From contig NZ_LR733312.1 in NCBI RefSeq assembly GCF_902506295.1, forward strand, positions 2,452,759 to 2,516,758: 64,000 nt of DNA. The letters are read 5' to 3'. The notes under the pieces are model-generated. The model was not told the origin of the DNA. It did no database searches and saw only the letters and a program-made list of their open reading frames with translations. The DNA comes from Luteimonas sp. 9C (GTDB taxonomy: Bacteria; Pseudomonadota; Gammaproteobacteria; Xanthomonadales; Xanthomonadaceae). Shown here in pieces: positions 19,127-29,012 of the stretch. A program made the translations under genes and the position numbers. Within the stretch, counting starts at the first letter, position 1. Each line of letters opens with the position of its first letter.

Positions 19127-19786
19127 TCAACGTGCGGTATCGCTGCCATGTCGAGCCCGGTAGGCGAGCAGGCGGTCGCGTTCCGCGGCCAGTGTCGCGC
19201 TCTGCCCGACAAATGCAAGCAGATCGGACAGTCCGGCGATCGCCACCACGGGCACGTTCTGCTCGCGCGCGACGCGCTGCGCGGCCGACTCCCCATTGTC
19301 CTCGGCCACGCGTTCCTGGCGGTCGAGGGCGATGACGATGCCCGCCACGGTGCCGCCGCCGTCGGCGATCTGGCCCAGGGCTTCACGGATCGCGGTACCG
19401 GCGGTGATCACGTCGTCGACGATCAGCACGCGGCGTCCGGCCAGCGGCGCGCCGATCAGCAGGCCGCCTTCGCCGTGCGCCTTGGCTTCCTTGCGGTTGA
19501 ACGCGACCGGCAGGTCGCGGCCGCGGCGCGCGTATTCGCAGGCCAGCGCGGTCGCCAGCGGAATGCCCTTGTAGGCCGGGCCGAACAGCAGGTCGAACTC
19601 GACCCCGGCCGCGTCCAGCGCATCGGCGTAACAGCCGGCCAGCGTGGCGATGGCGACGCCGGAATCGAAGCGCCCGGCGTTGAAGAAGTACGGACTGACG
19701 CGGCCGGACTTCAGCGTGAACTCGCCGAAGCGCAGCGCGTCGGCCTCGAGGGCGAGCTGCAGGAAACGGGTGCGATGGTCGGTCAT
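19127..19786 (-). CDS. pyrE: Orotate phosphoribosyltransferase
   Basis: 219 aa, usual length. It converts orotate and PRPP to OMP in pyrimidine synthesis. The PRPP-binding motif RRVLIVDDVITAGTA (about 118-132) and the flexible-loop segment RKEAKAHGEGG are present. Its ATG overlaps the stop of the upstream acetyltransferase gene by 4 nt (ATGA), so translation is probably coupled. pyrE lies beside an exonuclease III-type gene here, as crc and pyrE are neighbours in Pseudomonas. Confidence 0.97.
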   Translation of the reverse strand: MTDHRTRFLQLALEADALRFGEFTLKSGRVSPYFFNAGRFDSGVAIATLAGCYADALDAAGVEFDLLFGPAYKGIPLATALACEYARRGRDLPVAFNRKEAKAHGEGGLLIGAPLAGRRVLIVDDVITAGTAIREALGQIADGGGTVAGIVIALDRQERVAEDNGESAAQRVAREQNVPVVAIAGLSDLLAFVGQSATLAAERDRLLAYRARHGSDTAR

Positions 19787-20295
19787 GGCGCCCATTGTCC
19801 CACGCCGAGTGCGCGCAGCATCAGGTGCTGCGGGCCGCCGCGACCGCCGCGCATGATCTCGCCGCTGTCGACGAAGCCGGCGCGCCGGTAGAGCTGCAGC
19901 GCGCTGGTGTTGGCCGCATGCACGTTCAGCGCCAGCAGCACGCGTTCGGGATGTCGCAAGGCCAGGTCCGCGCAGCACGCCGCGAGCGTCGGCAGCCCGA
20001 GGCCGCGGCCCTGCCAGGCCACGTCCAGCGCGAACGCCCGCAGCGTGGCGGTGCGCCGGTCGACGCTCTGCCTGCCGAAGGTCGCAGTCGGATAGTCGAG
20101 ACGGTAGAAACCGATGACGGTGTCGCCCAGCACCACCACCATCGCGTCGCTGTCGGGCGCCGCCATCGCGTTGTCGACGTTGAAGGCGATGTCGCCGGCG
20201 TAGACGGCCTGGGTCGCGGTGAGCACAAGACGGCGCGCGGCCTCGGCCTGTGCGGTCGACGCCAATACCACGCAAGGCAGCAGACCCGACGACAT
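19783..20295 (-). CDS. GNAT family N-acetyltransferase
   Basis: 170 aa. The GNAT acetyl-CoA site is seen as ALDVAWQGRGLGLPTLAACC (motif A, about 93-112), followed by ALNVHAANTSALQLYRRAGF (motif B, about 125-144). The fold starts near TAQAEAARRLVL. The substrate is unknown. It is translationally coupled to pyrE and divergent from xthA across 84 nt. The ATG is the only upstream start compatible with that short gap. Confidence 0.88.
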   Translation of the reverse strand: MSSGLLPCVVLASTAQAEAARRLVLTATQAVYAGDIAFNVDNAMAAPDSDAMVVVLGDTVIGFYRLDYPTATFGRQSVDRRTATLRAFALDVAWQGRGLGLPTLAACCADLALRHPERVLLALNVHAANTSALQLYRRAGFVDSGEIMRGGRGGPQHLMLRALGVGQWAP

Positions 20296-20379
20296 GCGCG
20301 GAGCATACGCCCTGCAGGGGGCCGGACACGCGGCACGAATCCGGTAGGCTTGGCGCCGGTCCACGTGCTCCGGGTCTGC

Positions 20380-21198
20380 ATGAAAATCGTCAGCTTCAAC
20401 GCCAATGGCGTGCGCTCCGCCGCGAAAAAGGGCTTCTTCGACTGGTTCGTCGCCCAGGACGCCGACGTGCTGTGCATGCAGGAAACCAAGGCGCAGGAAC
20501 ACCAGCTGGCCGGCGAATCGGGTCTGCACGCGGACTTCCTGCCCGAGGGCTACAAGGCCTGGTTCCGCGACGCGACGACCAAGAAGGGCTACAGCGGCGT
20601 GGCGATCTACGCGCGGCGCGAGCCCGACGAGATCCGCACGTCGCTCGGCTGGGCGCCGTTCGACGAGGAAGGCCGCTACATCGAGGCGCGCTTCGGCAAC
20701 CTCAGCGTGGTGTCGTTCTACATCCCGTCCGGCTCCTCGGGCGATCTGCGCCAGGGCTTCAAGTTCGAGGTCATGGACTGGCTCAAACCCATCCTCGACG
20801 ACTGGCTGGCCAGCGGCCGCGACTACGTGCTGTGCGGCGACTGGAACATCGTGCGCGCGCGTCACGACATCAAGAACTGGACCAGCAACCAGAAGAATTC
20901 CGGCTGCACGCCGCCCGAGCGCGCCTGGCTCAACGGCATGATCGGCGACGCCAGCGGCGACGGCCTGGTCGAGCCGCCCGCAACCGGCTGGCTCGATGCG
21001 CTGCGCGTGCTGCGGCCCGACGCGCCCGAATACACCTGGTGGAGCAACCGCGGCGCCGCGCGCGCCAACAACGTCGGGTGGCGGATCGACTACCAGTTCA
21101 TCACGCCGTCGCTGCGCGACCGCGTGCGCGCGGTCGATGTGCATCCCGAGCCGCGCTTCTCCGACCACGCGCCGCTCGTCGTGGATTACCGCGCGTGA
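20380..21198 (+). CDS. xthA: Exodeoxyribonuclease III family AP endonuclease
   Basis: 272 aa Mg-dependent 3'-5' exonuclease/AP endonuclease of base-excision repair. The catalytic residues are all present: Asn in SFNANGVR (7), Glu in MQETKAQ (about 34), the GYSGVAIYAR segment, Asp and Asn in CGDWNIV (about 148), WRIDYQ and the Asp-His pair in FSDHAPLVV. Around GDWNIVRARHDIKNW it resembles Pseudomonas Crc, which has lost these residues, and like crc it adjoins pyrE. So it is an active relative from the same locus. Its TGA overlaps the GTG start of ampG. Confidence 0.94.
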   Translation: MKIVSFNANGVRSAAKKGFFDWFVAQDADVLCMQETKAQEHQLAGESGLHADFLPEGYKAWFRDATTKKGYSGVAIYARREPDEIRTSLGWAPFDEEGRYIEARFGNLSVVSFYIPSGSSGDLRQGFKFEVMDWLKPILDDWLASGRDYVLCGDWNIVRARHDIKNWTSNQKNSGCTPPERAWLNGMIGDASGDGLVEPPATGWLDALRVLRPDAPEYTWWSNRGAARANNVGWRIDYQFITPSLRDRVRAVDVHPEPRFSDHAPLVVDYRA

Positions 21199-22532
21199 GC
21201 ACGCCGGCAGGCGACGGCGCCCAGGCGCCGGTGTCCTACAAGGGCTGGCGCGGCATCCGGCGCGCATTCGCCACGCCGTCGGCGATGACGATGCTGTTCC
21301 TCGGCCTCGGCAGCGGCCTGCCGTTCCTGCTGATCGCCTCGCAGACCCTGTCGACGCGCCTGCGCGACGTGGGGCTGGATCTGGGCAGCATCGGCCTGAT
21401 CAGTCTGGCGAGCTTCTTCTACCTGCTGAAGTTCCTGTGGGCGCCGCTGATCGACCGCTACGCGTTTCCGCTGACCGCGTTCCTCGGCCGCCGCCGCTCC
21501 TGGCTGCTGGCGTCGCAGCTCGTGGTGATGCTGGCACTCGTGGCGCTGGCCTTCACCCGGCCGGATCTCGGCGTCGGCCCGCTGGTCGGCTGGGTGCTGC
21601 TGGCCTCGTTCGCAGGCGCGACCCAGGATTCCGTCGTCGACGCCTACCGTATCGAAGTGGCACCGGCGAACGCGCAGGCGGCGCTCGCGGCGACCTACAC
21701 GCTGGGCTACCGCTTCGGCCTGATCCTGGCCGGCGCCGGGGCGCTGTACCTCGCCGAATACCGCGACTGGATCTGGGCCTATCTGGCGATGGCGTCGCTG
21801 ATGGTGCTGCCGATCGCGACGACGCTGCTGTGCCGGGAGCCTGTGGCGCCGGAATCGACGGTCGTGCGGCGGATCGATTTCATCGGCGCGTTCTGGCAGC
21901 CGTTCTCGAGTTTCTTCACCGGCAACGGTGTGGCGCTGGGCCTGGGACTGCTGCTGTTCGTCGGCCTGTTCAAGTTCCCCGACCAGGTGATCGGGGTGAT
22001 GTCGGGGCCGTTCTATCTCGACTCGGGCTACACCAAGGCCGACATCGCCACGGTGTCGAAACTCTTCGGTGTGTGGATGGGCATCGCCGGTGCGTTCGCC
22101 GGCGGTTTCGCGGTCGCGGCGTTCGGGTTCCGTCGCATGCTGCTGGTGGCGTCGATCGGCGTCGCGCTGTCGAATCTGGCCTTCCTGCTGATGGCGCAGC
22201 ACCCGGGCCAGATCTGGGCGTTCTATGCGGCGATCAGCGCCGACAACCTGTTCCAGGGCTTCGCCGGCGTGGTGCTGATCGCGTTCATGTCGTCGCTGAC
22301 CGACCGCAACTTCACCGCGACGCAGTTCGCGTTGCTGGTGTCGCTGGCCAACCTGCCCGGCAAATTCGCCGGCGGTGTCTCGGGTTATGTGGTGCAGGCC
22401 ACCTCCTACAGCACGTTCTTCATCTTCAGCGCCCTGACCGTGGTGCCGACCCTGCTCTTGCTCGCGTGGCTCTGGCGGTTTATCAAGGAGGCTTCGCCGC
22501 AGGACGCGGCTGCCGGGAATGTCGCGTCATGA
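21195..22532 (+). CDS. ampG: AmpG-like muropeptide permease (MFS)
   Basis: 445 aa inner-membrane protein with about 12 hydrophobic segments. The AmpG hallmarks are PSAMTMLFLGLGSGLPFLL, SLASFFYLLKFLWAPLIDRY, GRRRSWLLASQ, ATQDSVVDAYRIEVAP and FTATQFALLVSLANLPG, which align along the family. It imports GlcNAc-anhydroMurNAc peptides for cell-wall recycling. The start is GTG overlapping the xthA stop (GTGA). With anmK 375 nt downstream on the other strand and uppP nearby, this is a peptidoglycan-recycling neighbourhood. Its own stop overlaps the next ATG. Confidence 0.88.
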   Translation: MSTPAGDGAQAPVSYKGWRGIRRAFATPSAMTMLFLGLGSGLPFLLIASQTLSTRLRDVGLDLGSIGLISLASFFYLLKFLWAPLIDRYAFPLTAFLGRRRSWLLASQLVVMLALVALAFTRPDLGVGPLVGWVLLASFAGATQDSVVDAYRIEVAPANAQAALAATYTLGYRFGLILAGAGALYLAEYRDWIWAYLAMASLMVLPIATTLLCREPVAPESTVVRRIDFIGAFWQPFSSFFTGNGVALGLGLLLFVGLFKFPDQVIGVMSGPFYLDSGYTKADIATVSKLFGVWMGIAGAFAGGFAVAAFGFRRMLLVASIGVALSNLAFLLMAQHPGQIWAFYAAISADNLFQGFAGVVLIAFMSSLTDRNFTATQFALLVSLANLPGKFAGGVSGYVVQATSYSTFFIFSALTVVPTLLLLAWLWRFIKEASPQDAAAGNVAS

Positions 22533-22792
22533 CCGAAGTCGTACTCAGGGATCTCGACCCCGCGCTGCTCGAGCGCATCAACGCCTACGCCGACACGCAG
22601 GGCTGGGGCCAGGCGCGCACGCTGCGGTTCCTGCTCGAGCAGGGGTTGCGCGCGAGCATCGGCGACGAGCGCTCGACCTTCGATCCGGCCGAAGACGGCG
22701 TGCTGGCCGCGGCGATCGGCGCGCTGGAACAGATTCCCGACGACACCTTCGCGCTGATCGGGCGTGGCGCCGGTCAGCCCAGCGCCAGCTGA
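22529..22792 (+). CDS. Small ribbon-helix-helix-like protein coupled to ampG
   Basis: 87 aa, no named family. The first 40 residues follow a CopG/RHH-like pattern: a strand (EVVLRDL), a helix (DPALLERINAYADTQ), a turn and a second helix (GQARTLRFLLEQGL). The C-terminal half is acidic (TFDPAEDGVLAAAIGALEQIPDD). The ATG overlaps the ampG stop by 4 nt, so it is made with the permease. It may be a small DNA-binding regulator or an antitoxin-like remnant with no toxin next to it. Confidence 0.7.
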   Translation: MTEVVLRDLDPALLERINAYADTQGWGQARTLRFLLEQGLRASIGDERSTFDPAEDGVLAAAIGALEQIPDDTFALIGRGAGQPSAS

Positions 22793-22906
22793 CGCGCCAG
22801 CCGCCCTGCAGGCGCGCGCGTGCGCGCGGTGCCGTCATTGCGGGAAAGCGCCTGGCGCGCAATCGCGCTCCTGCAGAATCATCGGCGCGATGTCCCGCCG
22901 GACGGC

Positions 22907-24040
22907 TCAGGCCGGATGCACGACCCCGAGCACGCGCGGTCCCGCCGCGCCGGTGACCGATGGCAGATTGCCGGGGCGCCCGAGCACGGCCTGCCGCGCC
23001 AGCCACGCGAAGCCCATCGCCTCGACGTGATCCGGATCGAGCCCGTGCGCGGCGCTCGATTCCACGACTACACCCGGCAGCGCCGCGCCCAGCGCGCGCA
23101 TCAGGGCGCCGTTGTGCACACCCCCGCCGCAGGCGATGACCCGCGCGGTACCCGGCTGGGTCGCCTGCAGGGCGTCGACGATGGTCGCCACGCTGAGCGC
23201 GAGCAGCGTCGCCTGGATATCGGCGACCGACTCGCCGCCAGTCAGCGCGGCCTCGACCCAGTCGAGATGGAACTGGTCGCGCCCGGTGGATTTGGGCGGC
23301 GGCGCGGCGAACCACGGGTCCGCCCGCAGCCGCGCGAGCAGCGCACGATCGACGCGGCCACGCGCTGCCATCGCGCCATCGCGGTCGAAGGCCTCGCCGG
23401 TGTGGCGCAGACACCACGCATCCATCAGTCCGTTGGCCGGGCCCGTGTCGAAACCGCGGACCGGGCCGCCGTCGCCGGGCAGCAGGGTCAGGTTGGCGAT
23501 CCCGCCGAGGTTGAGCACCGCGCGAGGCTCGCCGGCCCGCGACAGCAGCGCCGCGTGCAGCGCCGGCAACAAGGGCGCGCCGTGTCCGCCGGCGGCGACG
23601 TCGCGGCGACGGAAGTCGGCGACCGTGGCCACGCCGGTGCGTTCGGCGATGCGCGCGCCGTCGCCGAGCTGCAGGGTGAACGGCGCACGGCCGTCGCCAT
23701 CGCGTCCGTAGGGGCGATGCCGCAGCGTCTGGCCATGCGACCCGAGCGCGGTGATCTCCGCGGCGGTGAGTCCGGCATCGGCGATCGCCGCCAGCGCGGC
23801 ATCGGCGAACGCATCGGCGATCAGCACATCGAGTTCGCCGACATCGTCGAGGGTCAGCGTCGCCGCCTGCTGGCCGAGCGCGACGAGCCGCGCGCGCAGT
23901 GCGGGATCCCAAGGATAGGTCGCCCCGAAGCGCAGCGCGGCATCGAGCGTGCCGTCGGGGCGGTCGTCGAAGCGGACGATGGCGGCATCGATGCCGTCGG
24001 CGCTGGTGCCCGAGATCAGGCCGAGGAACAGGTCGGACAT
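22907..24040 (-). CDS. anmK: Anhydro-N-acetylmuramic acid kinase
   Basis: 377 aa, usual length. It phosphorylates and opens 1,6-anhydroMurNAc to MurNAc-6-P during peptidoglycan recycling. The signature [16 protein letters not shown] (about 7-22), [28 protein letters not shown] and [12 protein letters not shown] are all visible. It lies after the MepM-like gene on the same strand, separated by a hairpin (24077-24100), the arrangement seen next to tyrS in other gammaproteobacteria. Confidence 0.97.
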   Translation of the reverse strand: MSDLFLGLISGTSADGIDAAIVRFDDRPDGTLDAALRFGATYPWDPALRARLVALGQQAATLTLDDVGELDVLIADAFADAALAAIADAGLTAAEITALGSHGQTLRHRPYGRDGDGRAPFTLQLGDGARIAERTGVATVADFRRRDVAAGGHGAPLLPALHAALLSRAGEPRAVLNLGGIANLTLLPGDGGPVRGFDTGPANGLMDAWCLRHTGEAFDRDGAMAARGRVDRALLARLRADPWFAAPPPKSTGRDQFHLDWVEAALTGGESVADIQATLLALSVATIVDALQATQPGTARVIACGGGVHNGALMRALGAALPGVVVESSAAHGLDPDHVEAMGFAWLARQAVLGRPGNLPSVTGAAGPRVLGVVHPA

Positions 24041-24076
24041 GGCGTCAGCGTCGGACGGGAAAGGGAGGCCAAACGA

Positions 24077-24100
24077 AACGCCCGGCCGGAGCCGGGCGTT
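24077..24100 (-). terminator. Hairpin between the mepM-like gene and anmK
   Basis: Stem AACGCCCGGC/GCCGGGCGTT with a 4-nt loop. On the minus strand it is followed by TCGTTT. It sits 8 nt after the peptidase stop and 36 nt before anmK, so it may end or attenuate the first transcript. Confidence 0.6.
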
Positions 24101-24108
24101 GTCGGGGA

Positions 24109-25575
24109 TCAGCCGCGGCCGTGACCGGGCCGTGCGGCGTTGGCGACCTGCCGGTCGGGATCCGGCTTGGCAGGCACCTGTGCGTAGATCACGTCTTCGA
24201 CCTCGCGGATGCGTGCGAGCGCCGGACCGGTCTGCTGGCGGAACTGCGCCAGCGCGGTGCCGCGCAGCGGATCCGGCTCGGGCATGGTGTGCTGCAGCGG
24301 GTTGCGATGCGCACCGTTGACGCGGAATTCGTAATGCAGATGCGGGCCGGTCGACAGGCCGGTGGTGCCGACGTAGCCGATCACGGTGCCCTGGGCGACG
24401 CGCTGGCCTTGGCGGATGTTGCCGAAGCGCGACATGTGCGCGTACAGCGTGGTGTGGCCGCGGCCGTGGTCGAGCACCACGGTATTGCCGTAACCGCCCT
24501 GCACGCCGCGGAACTGCACGCGCGCATCGCCGGCGGCCATGATCGGCGTGCCGGTCGGCGCGGCATAGTCGACGCCCTTGTGCATACGCGAGGTGCCGAG
24601 CACCGGATGGCGCCGGCTGCCGAACCGCGAGCTCAGGCGCGCGTACTGGATCGGCATGCGGATGAAGCTCTTCTTCAGCGGACGGCCTTCGGCGTTGTAG
24701 TACTCGGCCTTGCCGTCCTGCTCGTAGCGGAACGCGCTGAAGGGCTTGCCCTTGGCGGTGAAGACGGCCGCCTGCACCGGGCCGCTGCGGATCAGCTCGC
24801 CTTCGCGCCAGACCTGCTCGACGACGACGCTGAAGCGGTCGTTCTGGGTGACGTCGGTGTTGAAGTCGATGTCGTACTTGAAGACTTCGTCGGTCAGCGT
24901 GTTGATGTTGGCGCCCGACAGGCCCAGCTTGCGCGCCGAGTGGAACAGCGAGCGGCCCACTTCGCCGCTGATGACCACGTTGCGGATCTCGACCGGGCGT
25001 TCGACGACCTCTTCGCGGACGGTGTCGCCGGCCAGGCTCAGTTCGACGCGTTCGGTATCGCTGCGGTCGTAGCGCAGCTTGTTGAGCGTGCCGTCGGCGC
25101 CGAGGTCGAAGCCCAGCTCGGTGCCCGGACGCATGCGCGTCAGCTTGGCCTTGGCATCGGGCAGTTCGAGGATGCGGTGCATCGTCGAGGCCGGCAGGTC
25201 GAGGTCGGAGAAGATCGAGCCCAGCGTCTGGCCGCGTTCGACGGTGACCAGCTGCCAGTTGTCGTGGGTCTGCTGCGCGGTGCGCTGGGCGGCGGTGAGC
25301 GGCGGCAGCGCCAGCGACATCGTCACCAGGTCATGCTGCGGCTCGGCATCGCCGCGCATCGCCTGGGAGACGCCGGGCACCAGCGCCACCACCAGCACAC
25401 CGAGCGTGGCGAAGAGGCTGGCATGGCCCCAGTCGCGGCGCGTCCAGCGCCCGGGATACAGCCGCAGGCGCGAGGCCTGTTCCTGTTGCCGGTTCCGGGC
25501 CGCAGCCTGCAGGTTGTCGTGGAGCACCTGCTGGTGGTGCGCGTCGGCCTGGGGCGGCGGGACGGAAGTCGTCAT
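24109..25575 (-). CDS. mepM: M23 family peptidoglycan DD-endopeptidase, MepM-like
   Basis: 488 aa. An N-terminal cytoplasmic stretch is followed by one membrane anchor (about 51-71, [20 protein letters not shown]), an OapA/LysM-like region ([19 protein letters not shown], about 105-123) and a C-terminal M23 domain. The zinc ligands are seen in [12 protein letters not shown] (HxxxD, about 328-336) and HLHYEF (HxH, about 410), with YAHMS. It cleaves cross-links to allow wall growth. It has a good minus-strand promoter (25618-25646) and is divergent from tyrS. Confidence 0.93.
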   Translation of the reverse strand: MTTSVPPPQADAHHQQVLHDNLQAAARNRQQEQASRLRLYPGRWTRRDWGHASLFATLGVLVVALVPGVSQAMRGDAEPQHDLVTMSLALPPLTAAQRTAQQTHDNWQLVTVERGQTLGSIFSDLDLPASTMHRILELPDAKAKLTRMRPGTELGFDLGADGTLNKLRYDRSDTERVELSLAGDTVREEVVERPVEIRNVVISGEVGRSLFHSARKLGLSGANINTLTDEVFKYDIDFNTDVTQNDRFSVVVEQVWREGELIRSGPVQAAVFTAKGKPFSAFRYEQDGKAEYYNAEGRPLKKSFIRMPIQYARLSSRFGSRRHPVLGTSRMHKGVDYAAPTGTPIMAAGDARVQFRGVQGGYGNTVVLDHGRGHTTLYAHMSRFGNIRQGQRVAQGTVIGYVGTTGLSTGPHLHYEFRVNGAHRNPLQHTMPEPDPLRGTALAQFRQQTGPALARIREVEDVIYAQVPAKPDPDRQVANAARPGHGRG

Positions 25576-25617
25576 CGTAGGCGGGTCCGGATGGCGTGAA
25601 CGGCGTGTCAGCGGGGT

Positions 25618-25646
25618 AACATAGAGACGTGAGGTCCATGCGTCAA
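25618..25646 (-). promoter_or_regulatory. Sigma-70 promoter of the mepM-like gene
   Basis: On the minus strand, TTGACG (25646-25641), a 17-nt spacer and TATGTT (25623-25618). The expected start of transcription is about 36 nt upstream of the ATG. Confidence 0.65.
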
Positions 25647-25748
25647 ATGCCTGACCGGACTCGGATTTTTGCCTGACCGCCCGGATAACGAAGCCTTAAC
25701 CGGGCGTGTCCGCATTCACTTTCCAGCTTCCAGGAGATTCCCGCGCCG

Positions 25749-26966
25749 ATGTCCCTGCAGCCCGCCACCGCCCCCCTCGACCTGATCGCCCGCGGCACGG
25801 ACGAGATCCTCAAGCGCGACGACCTCGAAGCGCGCCTGAAACTGGGCCGCCCGCTGCGGATCAAGGCCGGCTTCGATCCCACGGCGCCGGACCTGCACCT
25901 GGGCCACACGGTGCTGCTGAACAAGCTGCGCCAGTTCCAGGACCTCGGCCACCAAGTGATCTTCCTGATCGGCGACTTCACCGGGATGATCGGCGACCCC
26001 TCCGGCAAGAGCGCGACCCGCAAGTCGCTGTCGCGCGAGGACGTGCTGGCCAACGCCGAGACCTACAAGGCGCAGGTGTTCAAGGTGCTGGACGAGGCGA
26101 AGACCGAGGTCCGCTTCAATTCCGAGTGGTTCGGCGCGATGGGCGCGGCCGACATGATCCGTCTGGCGTCCTCGCACACCGTGGCGCGGATGCTCGAGCG
26201 CGACGATTTCGCCAAGCGCTACGCCGGCCAGCAGCCGATCGCGATCCACGAGTTCCTCTACCCGCTGGTCCAGGGTTACGACTCGGTGGCGCTGCAGGCC
26301 GACGTCGAATGCGGCGGCACCGACCAGAAGTTCAACCTGCTGATGGGCCGCGGCCTGCAGGAAAGCCATGGCCAGGCGCCGCAGATCGTGCTGACGATGC
26401 CGCTGCTGGTCGGGCTCGACGGCGTCAACAAGATGGGCAAGTCGCTCGGCAACTACATCGGCGTGACCGAGCCGGCGATCGACATGGTCAACAAGACCAT
26501 GAAGATCGGCGATGCGCTGATGTGGGACTGGATCGAGCTGCTGAGTTTCGAGATCGGCATCGACGAGGCGAAAGCGCTGAAGGCCGAGGTCGAGGCCGGC
26601 ACGCTGAATCCGCGCGATGTGAAACTGCGCCTGGCGCGCGAACTCGCCACGCGCTTCCACGACGCCGACGCGGCCGAGCTCGCGATCCGCGGCTGGCAGG
26701 TTGCGATCTCCGGCGAAGGCGATGTGTCGCTGCTGCCGCTGCAGGACGTGACCGTGCCGGCCGAGGGCCTGCGTATCGGCGCGCTGTTGACGGCCGCCGG
26801 AATCACGCCGAGCAATTCGGAAGCGAGCCGCAAGCTGAAAGAGCGCGCGGTCAAGGTCGACGGCGCGGTGATCGAGGACGCCGCTCTGGAATTCAAGCCG
26901 GGCTTCGAAGGCGTGCTGCAGGTCGGCAAGCGCAATTTCGCGCGCGTCAGACTCGTCGCAGGCTGA
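25749..26966 (+). CDS. tyrS: Tyrosyl-tRNA synthetase
   Basis: 405 aa class I synthetase. The HIGH-type motif is HLGHT (about 53), the KMSKS-type motif is KMGKS (about 230), and an S4 RNA-binding domain closes the protein (about 340-400, [21 protein letters not shown] region). It has the compact TyrRZ-like organisation of many Gram-negatives. AGGAG lies 13 nt before the ATG. It is monocistronic, followed by a REP-like repeat region. Confidence 0.97.
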   Translation: MSLQPATAPLDLIARGTDEILKRDDLEARLKLGRPLRIKAGFDPTAPDLHLGHTVLLNKLRQFQDLGHQVIFLIGDFTGMIGDPSGKSATRKSLSREDVLANAETYKAQVFKVLDEAKTEVRFNSEWFGAMGAADMIRLASSHTVARMLERDDFAKRYAGQQPIAIHEFLYPLVQGYDSVALQADVECGGTDQKFNLLMGRGLQESHGQAPQIVLTMPLLVGLDGVNKMGKSLGNYIGVTEPAIDMVNKTMKIGDALMWDWIELLSFEIGIDEAKALKAEVEAGTLNPRDVKLRLARELATRFHDADAAELAIRGWQVAISGEGDVSLLPLQDVTVPAEGLRIGALLTAAGITPSNSEASRKLKERAVKVDGAVIEDAALEFKPGFEGVLQVGKRNFARVRLVAG

Positions 26967-27038
26967 GCTCTGCTCCTCCGCGCATGCGGCGCGATTAGTG
27001 TCGTGTCTCAGCTGATTCTGGACACGCCGCAATCCACT

Positions 27039-27195
27039 CCTTCCCCCGCGTGCGGGGGAAGGTTGGGATGGGGGCAAGCTCGACGTACCAAGGTAATTGA
27101 CGGAGCGCGGACGACCTGCCGCATCTGCGCGCCCTGTCTCGCCGCAACCTGACGCCTTGCCCCCACCCAACCCTCCCCCGTAAACGGGGGAGGGC
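27039..27195. repeat. Inverted pair of C-rich hairpin repeats between tyrS and the M28 gene
   Basis: The left unit is CCTTCCCCCGC/GCGGGGGAAGG (27039-27062) with tail TTGGGATGGGGGCAAG. The right unit is its inverse: CTTGCCCCCACCCAACC then CTCCCCCG/CGGGGGAG. The two are about 85% alike when one is reversed. This resembles a BIME, and it separates two convergent genes, where it may act as a bidirectional transcription stop. Confidence 0.75.
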
Positions 27196-27203
27196 TTCAA
27201 GCG

Positions 27204-28910
27204 TCACTTCGCCGGCGTCGCCCGCGCCGCATCACTCGTCACCCGACGCGCGCTGAACTCGCTGTCCGAATCCCATGCCGGCCAATCCTCGCCATTGGCC
27301 AGCGTGTACGCGAGGCGATAGACCGTGCGGGTGTCGGCGGTCGGGCCGGCCATGTCCCAGCTGTCGTCGAACGCGTCGCCGGGCTGGTGGTAGCGCTCGG
27401 CGAAATAGTCGGCGCGTGCGGCGGTGCCGCCGGCGACGCCGCCGTCGAGCTGGTCCATGCCGGGGCCGATCGTGATCGCCGGCACGCCGGCCTGGGCGAA
27501 TGCGAAATGGTCGGCGCGGTAGAACAGGCCGGCTTCGAGATTCGGATCCGGCGACCAGCCGCGGCCATCGACCGCAGCGGCCGTGGCGAGATCGCCTTCC
27601 AGCGACACGCGGCCCTTGCCCCAGGACGAGATGTCGCGCGTCTCGCCGTCCGGACTCCACATTTCCATGTTGAGCACCGCCGCCGTGGTCTCCAGCGGGC
27701 GCAGCGGGTTGGCGGCGTAATAGGTGGCGCCGAGCAGGCCGTTCTCCTCCGCAGTCAGCGCGATGAACTGCAGCGTGCGCGCGGGGCGCGGACCGGCGGC
27801 GAAGACGCGGGCGAGTTCGATCATCGAGGCGATCGCGGTGGCGTTGTCGACCGCGCCGTTGATGATCGCGTCGCCGCTGTCGTCGGGTGCGCCGACGCCG
27901 AAGCTGTCCCAGTGTCCGGACAGGATCACCGTCTCGTCGGGCCGCGACGCGCCGGGCAGCACGCCGACGACGTTGTGGCTGGTCACGCGGTCGCGCTTGA
28001 CCTTGAACGCGATGTCGAGCGTGGCATCGCCGAGAGCGCCGCCCTTGAAGCCCTGGATCTGCGCACGACGCTTCTCGGCATCGAAGTCGAGGCCGGCATC
28101 GGTGAACAGCTGCTGCGCGACCTCACGCGTCATCCAGCCGCGCATCGGCAGGTGATGCGTCTCGGCGTTGTCGCGAACGATGTCGTACTGCGGGCCGGCG
28201 CGGCCGTTGCGCACCGTCGCCCACGGATACGAGGCCGGTTCGGTCTCGTGCACGATCAGCACGCCGGCGGCGCCGCGCTTCGCCGCTTCCTCGTACTTGT
28301 AGGTCCAGCGGCCGTACCAGGTCAGCGCGCGACCGCCGAACTTGCCGGGCGTGTCGCGTTCGAAATCCGGATCGTTGATCAGCACCACGACCACCTTGCC
28401 GGCGACGTCGAGACCCGCGTAGTCGTCCCAGTCGAGTTCCGGCGCGGTGATGCCGTAGCCGGCGAACACCAGCGGCGTGCCCGACAGATCGACGCCCGTG
28501 CCCGGACGCAGGGTTTCGACCGCGATGTCGTCGCCATTGGCCAGCGCGCGCGTGGCACCGCCGACGTGCAGCTGCGCGGTCACCGGACCCTCGATGACGC
28601 TGCGCTCCAGCGTGACCGCCTGGGTCCAGCCGCCGGCGTCGCCGCCCGGTTCCAGGCCGGCTTCCACGAACTGCGCGCTGATGTAGTCGACCGTCTTGCG
28701 CTCGCCTTCGGTGGTCGGCGCTCGGCCCTCGAATGCATCCGAGGCCAGCACCGACAGGTGCCGGGCGAGGTGGTCGGCCTGGATACCGCCGCCGGGGATG
28801 CCGGTGCCCACGGGCGCCGTGTCGGACGCGGCGGCAGCGGGCGGCGCCGAGGTGCACGCGGCGAGCAGCAGGGCGCAGGCGAGGGCAGTCAGGCGAGGCG
28901 ATCGGGACAT
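27204..28910 (-). CDS. M28 family metallopeptidase lipoprotein
   Basis: 568 aa. The lipobox is LLAACTS (Cys19). A PA domain is inserted around residues 150-290, and the M28 di-zinc peptidase core follows. The ligand motifs are in order: SGHWDSFG, GAVDNATAIA, LTAEENGLLG, an Asp in MEMWSPDGE and His in ERYHQPGD. It probably removes N-terminal residues from peptides at the cell envelope. A longer start (10 codons up) is possible, but the chosen ATG puts the signal peptide at the N-terminus. A second M28 protein is encoded at 42-43.7 kb; the two are distant paralogues. Confidence 0.92.
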   Translation of the reverse strand: MSRSPRLTALACALLLAACTSAPPAAAASDTAPVGTGIPGGGIQADHLARHLSVLASDAFEGRAPTTEGERKTVDYISAQFVEAGLEPGGDAGGWTQAVTLERSVIEGPVTAQLHVGGATRALANGDDIAVETLRPGTGVDLSGTPLVFAGYGITAPELDWDDYAGLDVAGKVVVVLINDPDFERDTPGKFGGRALTWYGRWTYKYEEAAKRGAAGVLIVHETEPASYPWATVRNGRAGPQYDIVRDNAETHHLPMRGWMTREVAQQLFTDAGLDFDAEKRRAQIQGFKGGALGDATLDIAFKVKRDRVTSHNVVGVLPGASRPDETVILSGHWDSFGVGAPDDSGDAIINGAVDNATAIASMIELARVFAAGPRPARTLQFIALTAEENGLLGATYYAANPLRPLETTAAVLNMEMWSPDGETRDISSWGKGRVSLEGDLATAAAVDGRGWSPDPNLEAGLFYRADHFAFAQAGVPAITIGPGMDQLDGGVAGGTAARADYFAERYHQPGDAFDDSWDMAGPTADTRTVYRLAYTLANGEDWPAWDSDSEFSARRVTSDAARATPAK

Positions 28911-29012
28911 CGGCGGATCCGTGAACGAGGTGTCGGCCATGATGCCGCAAGTGGCCGAGGGCGCCGCCGATTGGCTACAGTGACCGCCGGTTCCCCCCTC
29001 CAGGAGCACTCC

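Noticed and set aside
26967-27203. Possible tRNA or rRNA genes after tyrS, as in some relatives
   Set aside because: No cloverleaf or rRNA sequence is visible; the interval is taken up by an inverted repeat pair.
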